Source: Synechococcus sp. CCY 9618
Lineage (GTDB): Bacteria > Cyanobacteriota > Cyanobacteriia > PCC-6307 > Cyanobiaceae
Assembly (NCBI RefSeq): GCF_019038415.1
Contig: NZ_JAFKRG010000034.1
Coordinates: 141,276 to 205,275 of the forward strand
Direction of reading: 5' to 3'
Length of the DNA stretch: 64,000 nt
The position numbers were made by a program, and so were the translations under genes. Position 1 is the stretch's first letter; every line of letters begins with the position of its first letter. Positions 62,853 to 64,000 of this stretch are shown piece after piece. The notes under the pieces are model-generated. The model was not told the origin of the DNA. It saw only the letters and a list, made by a program, of their open reading frames with translations, and made no database searches.

Positions 62853-63920
62853 ATGGGGCAGGCCATCCGCCATTTCCGCAAGGTCGTGAGTCTCCGGAAC
62901 GATTCCGGCCGCCTTTCGCTGGAGAGCCTGCTGAGTGGATCAGCCCTCTGGCTGGCGCTGCTCTACCTGATGCAGGATGGGGCCATGGCAGCGGGCCCGG
63001 CCGAGGGGGCCCGGGGCTCCTCCGGGAGCGATGCCGGCGACATGGGGCTGGGAGGCGCCGGACCGGCGGGCGGCGGCAGCGGTGAGGCCACGGCTGGCTC
63101 CTCGGGAATCGGCTCTCCCCCGGTGCCGTCCGCCGAGCGGGGGACCGACGGCGTGGCGGCCGGCGAGTTCCCGGCACCGTTGAGCGGCCCGGGACGCTGG
63201 AACCCGCCGGGAGGCGCTACCGTGACGGCCGGCACTCCCCCCCTCACCCCCCAGGACACGCCGGCAGGGGCAGTGAGCTCCCTGGTCGCGGGCTCGTCCG
63301 AGATGCCCTGGACCGTCGGCGGAACCGTCGAGAAAGCGGTGGTCGGCGAGGGGGGCCCTGAGCCAGAGGGGCCAGGGACAGGGCCGGAGATCCCCGGGTT
63401 CCGGGTGGTGCTGCGCAGCCTGGAAGGCGTCGTCAGCCGTTCGGTGGAGGGCGTGGCCAGCACCAGCTACCACAACTCCCTGGGAACCATCACCGATGCG
63501 GTGATCGATCTCCGCCACGTGGCCACCCCGAAGGCGCTGGTGAGCTCTGACCGGCAACTGCACTTGCTGAGCCTCTCGGTGCTCAACGACGCCGAGCTGG
63601 CCATGGACAGCCAGCACACCGGGCTGAAGCAGGCCCGTCTCCTGTTCGGGCCCGAAAGCAACGACATCCGCCTCCATGTCTCCGACGCCATCGAACTCGC
63701 CCTCCTGGCCGGCGGAACGGCCCGGGGACAGATCCTCCAGTCCCTGATCGGCATGCTGGACAGCCAGCTCGAGGACAGCGGCGGCGGCGGTGTCCTTGAG
63801 CTCAGCAGCCTGGGCCAGTTCCATCTCAAGGCCCCGGCGGACCCGGGAAACCGGCAGCTGGGGATCGATCTGCTCGCCGAGGCGATGCAGAACAGCTCCA
63901 TCCTCCTAGGAGGCTGCTGA
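62853..63920 (+). CDS. Exported or anchored protein of unknown function
   Basis: 355 residues from ATG 62853, preceded by AAAGGGAACGCG. Residues 1-52 are basic and then hydrophobic (SALWLALLYLMQDGAM), like a signal or anchor. Residues 53-190 are a Gly/Pro/Ala-rich low-complexity stretch. The C-terminal 165 residues look folded: FRVVLRSLEGVVSRSVEGVA, LHLLSLSVLNDAELAMD, and AIELALLAGGTARGQILQSL. I do not recognise the family. The layout (anchor, long flexible linker, compact domain) resembles surface or periplasmic display proteins. The gene ends 80 bp before the window edge. Confidence 0.6.
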   Translation: MGQAIRHFRKVVSLRNDSGRLSLESLLSGSALWLALLYLMQDGAMAAGPAEGARGSSGSDAGDMGLGGAGPAGGGSGEATAGSSGIGSPPVPSAERGTDGVAAGEFPAPLSGPGRWNPPGGATVTAGTPPLTPQDTPAGAVSSLVAGSSEMPWTVGGTVEKAVVGEGGPEPEGPGTGPEIPGFRVVLRSLEGVVSRSVEGVASTSYHNSLGTITDAVIDLRHVATPKALVSSDRQLHLLSLSVLNDAELAMDSQHTGLKQARLLFGPESNDIRLHVSDAIELALLAGGTARGQILQSLIGMLDSQLEDSGGGGVLELSSLGQFHLKAPADPGNRQLGIDLLAEAMQNSSILLGGC

Positions 63921-64000
63921 AATAGCCGCCGCTCCAAGACCCTCCAGAGCAGAGTGGGTTCTGCTGTGAGCCTTGTGGCTTTCCCGCCGGGAGTCTTGCT

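Overview
This window is a piece of a high-GC cyanobacterial chromosome, most likely a picocyanobacterium of the Cyanobium/Synechococcus type (inference). Photosynthesis and plastid-lineage genes support this: apcD (allophycocyanin alpha-B), pxcA/cemA, a Psb32-like TPM protein, a CCB2/CCB4-like cytochrome b6f assembly factor, ycf35 (DUF1257), hemJ, and a cyanobacterial-type hfq. Picocyanobacterial families of unknown function (DUF3370, DUF4330, DUF1995) are also present, as are several copies of the cyanobacterial octamer GCGATCGC. Coding density is very high, most gaps are under 150 bp, and many neighbours overlap by a few bases. I found no tRNA, rRNA, CRISPR array, prophage or intact insertion sequence. 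| Layout: 1-3929 is a minus-strand run psb32-like, pxcA, cobU, trmL and a LysM/M23 peptidase cut by the window edge. 3963-10274 holds the CCB4-like gene, the metG-lptC pair and a three-gene plus-strand set (FAD oxidoreductase, membrane protein, small Cys-rich exported protein). 10286-17419 holds rpmG-rpsR-RNB exonuclease, pheT, rlmD and apcD. 17420-18349 is the only real gene desert, about 930 bp, with terminal-inverted-repeat-like ends and a perfect hairpin. 18350-26071 holds a J-domain protein, DUF3370, a small conserved protein, a group 3-like sigma factor, an Ap4A phosphorylase-like protein, SpoIID, gpsA and an SDR. 26075-31754 holds small proteins and ilvE-metH. 31808-35572 is cobN, divergent from ilvE-metH. 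35639-41951 is a minus-strand block with a PHP protein, hemJ, an FeS-type photolyase, uvrC and a flavin reductase. 42019-48767 holds coaD, a coiled-coil protein, dacB, DUF4330, DUF1995, a cysteine desulfurase, dapF with an unusual Cys-rich tail, and hfq. 48813-55146 holds leuS, the formaldehyde-detoxification pair adhC-fghA, and pgi. 55275-63920 holds an exported protein, an amidase, an M61 protease, ycf35, purN, argC, ribBA and a secreted protein of unknown function. | How the genes work together: most are housekeeping (translation: metG, pheT, leuS, rpsR, rpmG, trmL, rlmD; cofactors: cobU, cobN, coaD, ribBA, hemJ; envelope: M23 and amidase enzymes, SpoIID, dacB, lptC). Three cobalamin-linked genes (cobU, cobN, metH) point to a B12-making and B12-using cell, with cobN divergent from ilvE-metH. 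The features most worth a second look are the gene desert at 17420-18349, the Cys-rich extension of DapF, the RHH plus J-domain protein, the overlapping starts and tails around the 63-residue ORF at 21264, and the TATAAA box lying on the first possible start codon of ribBA.
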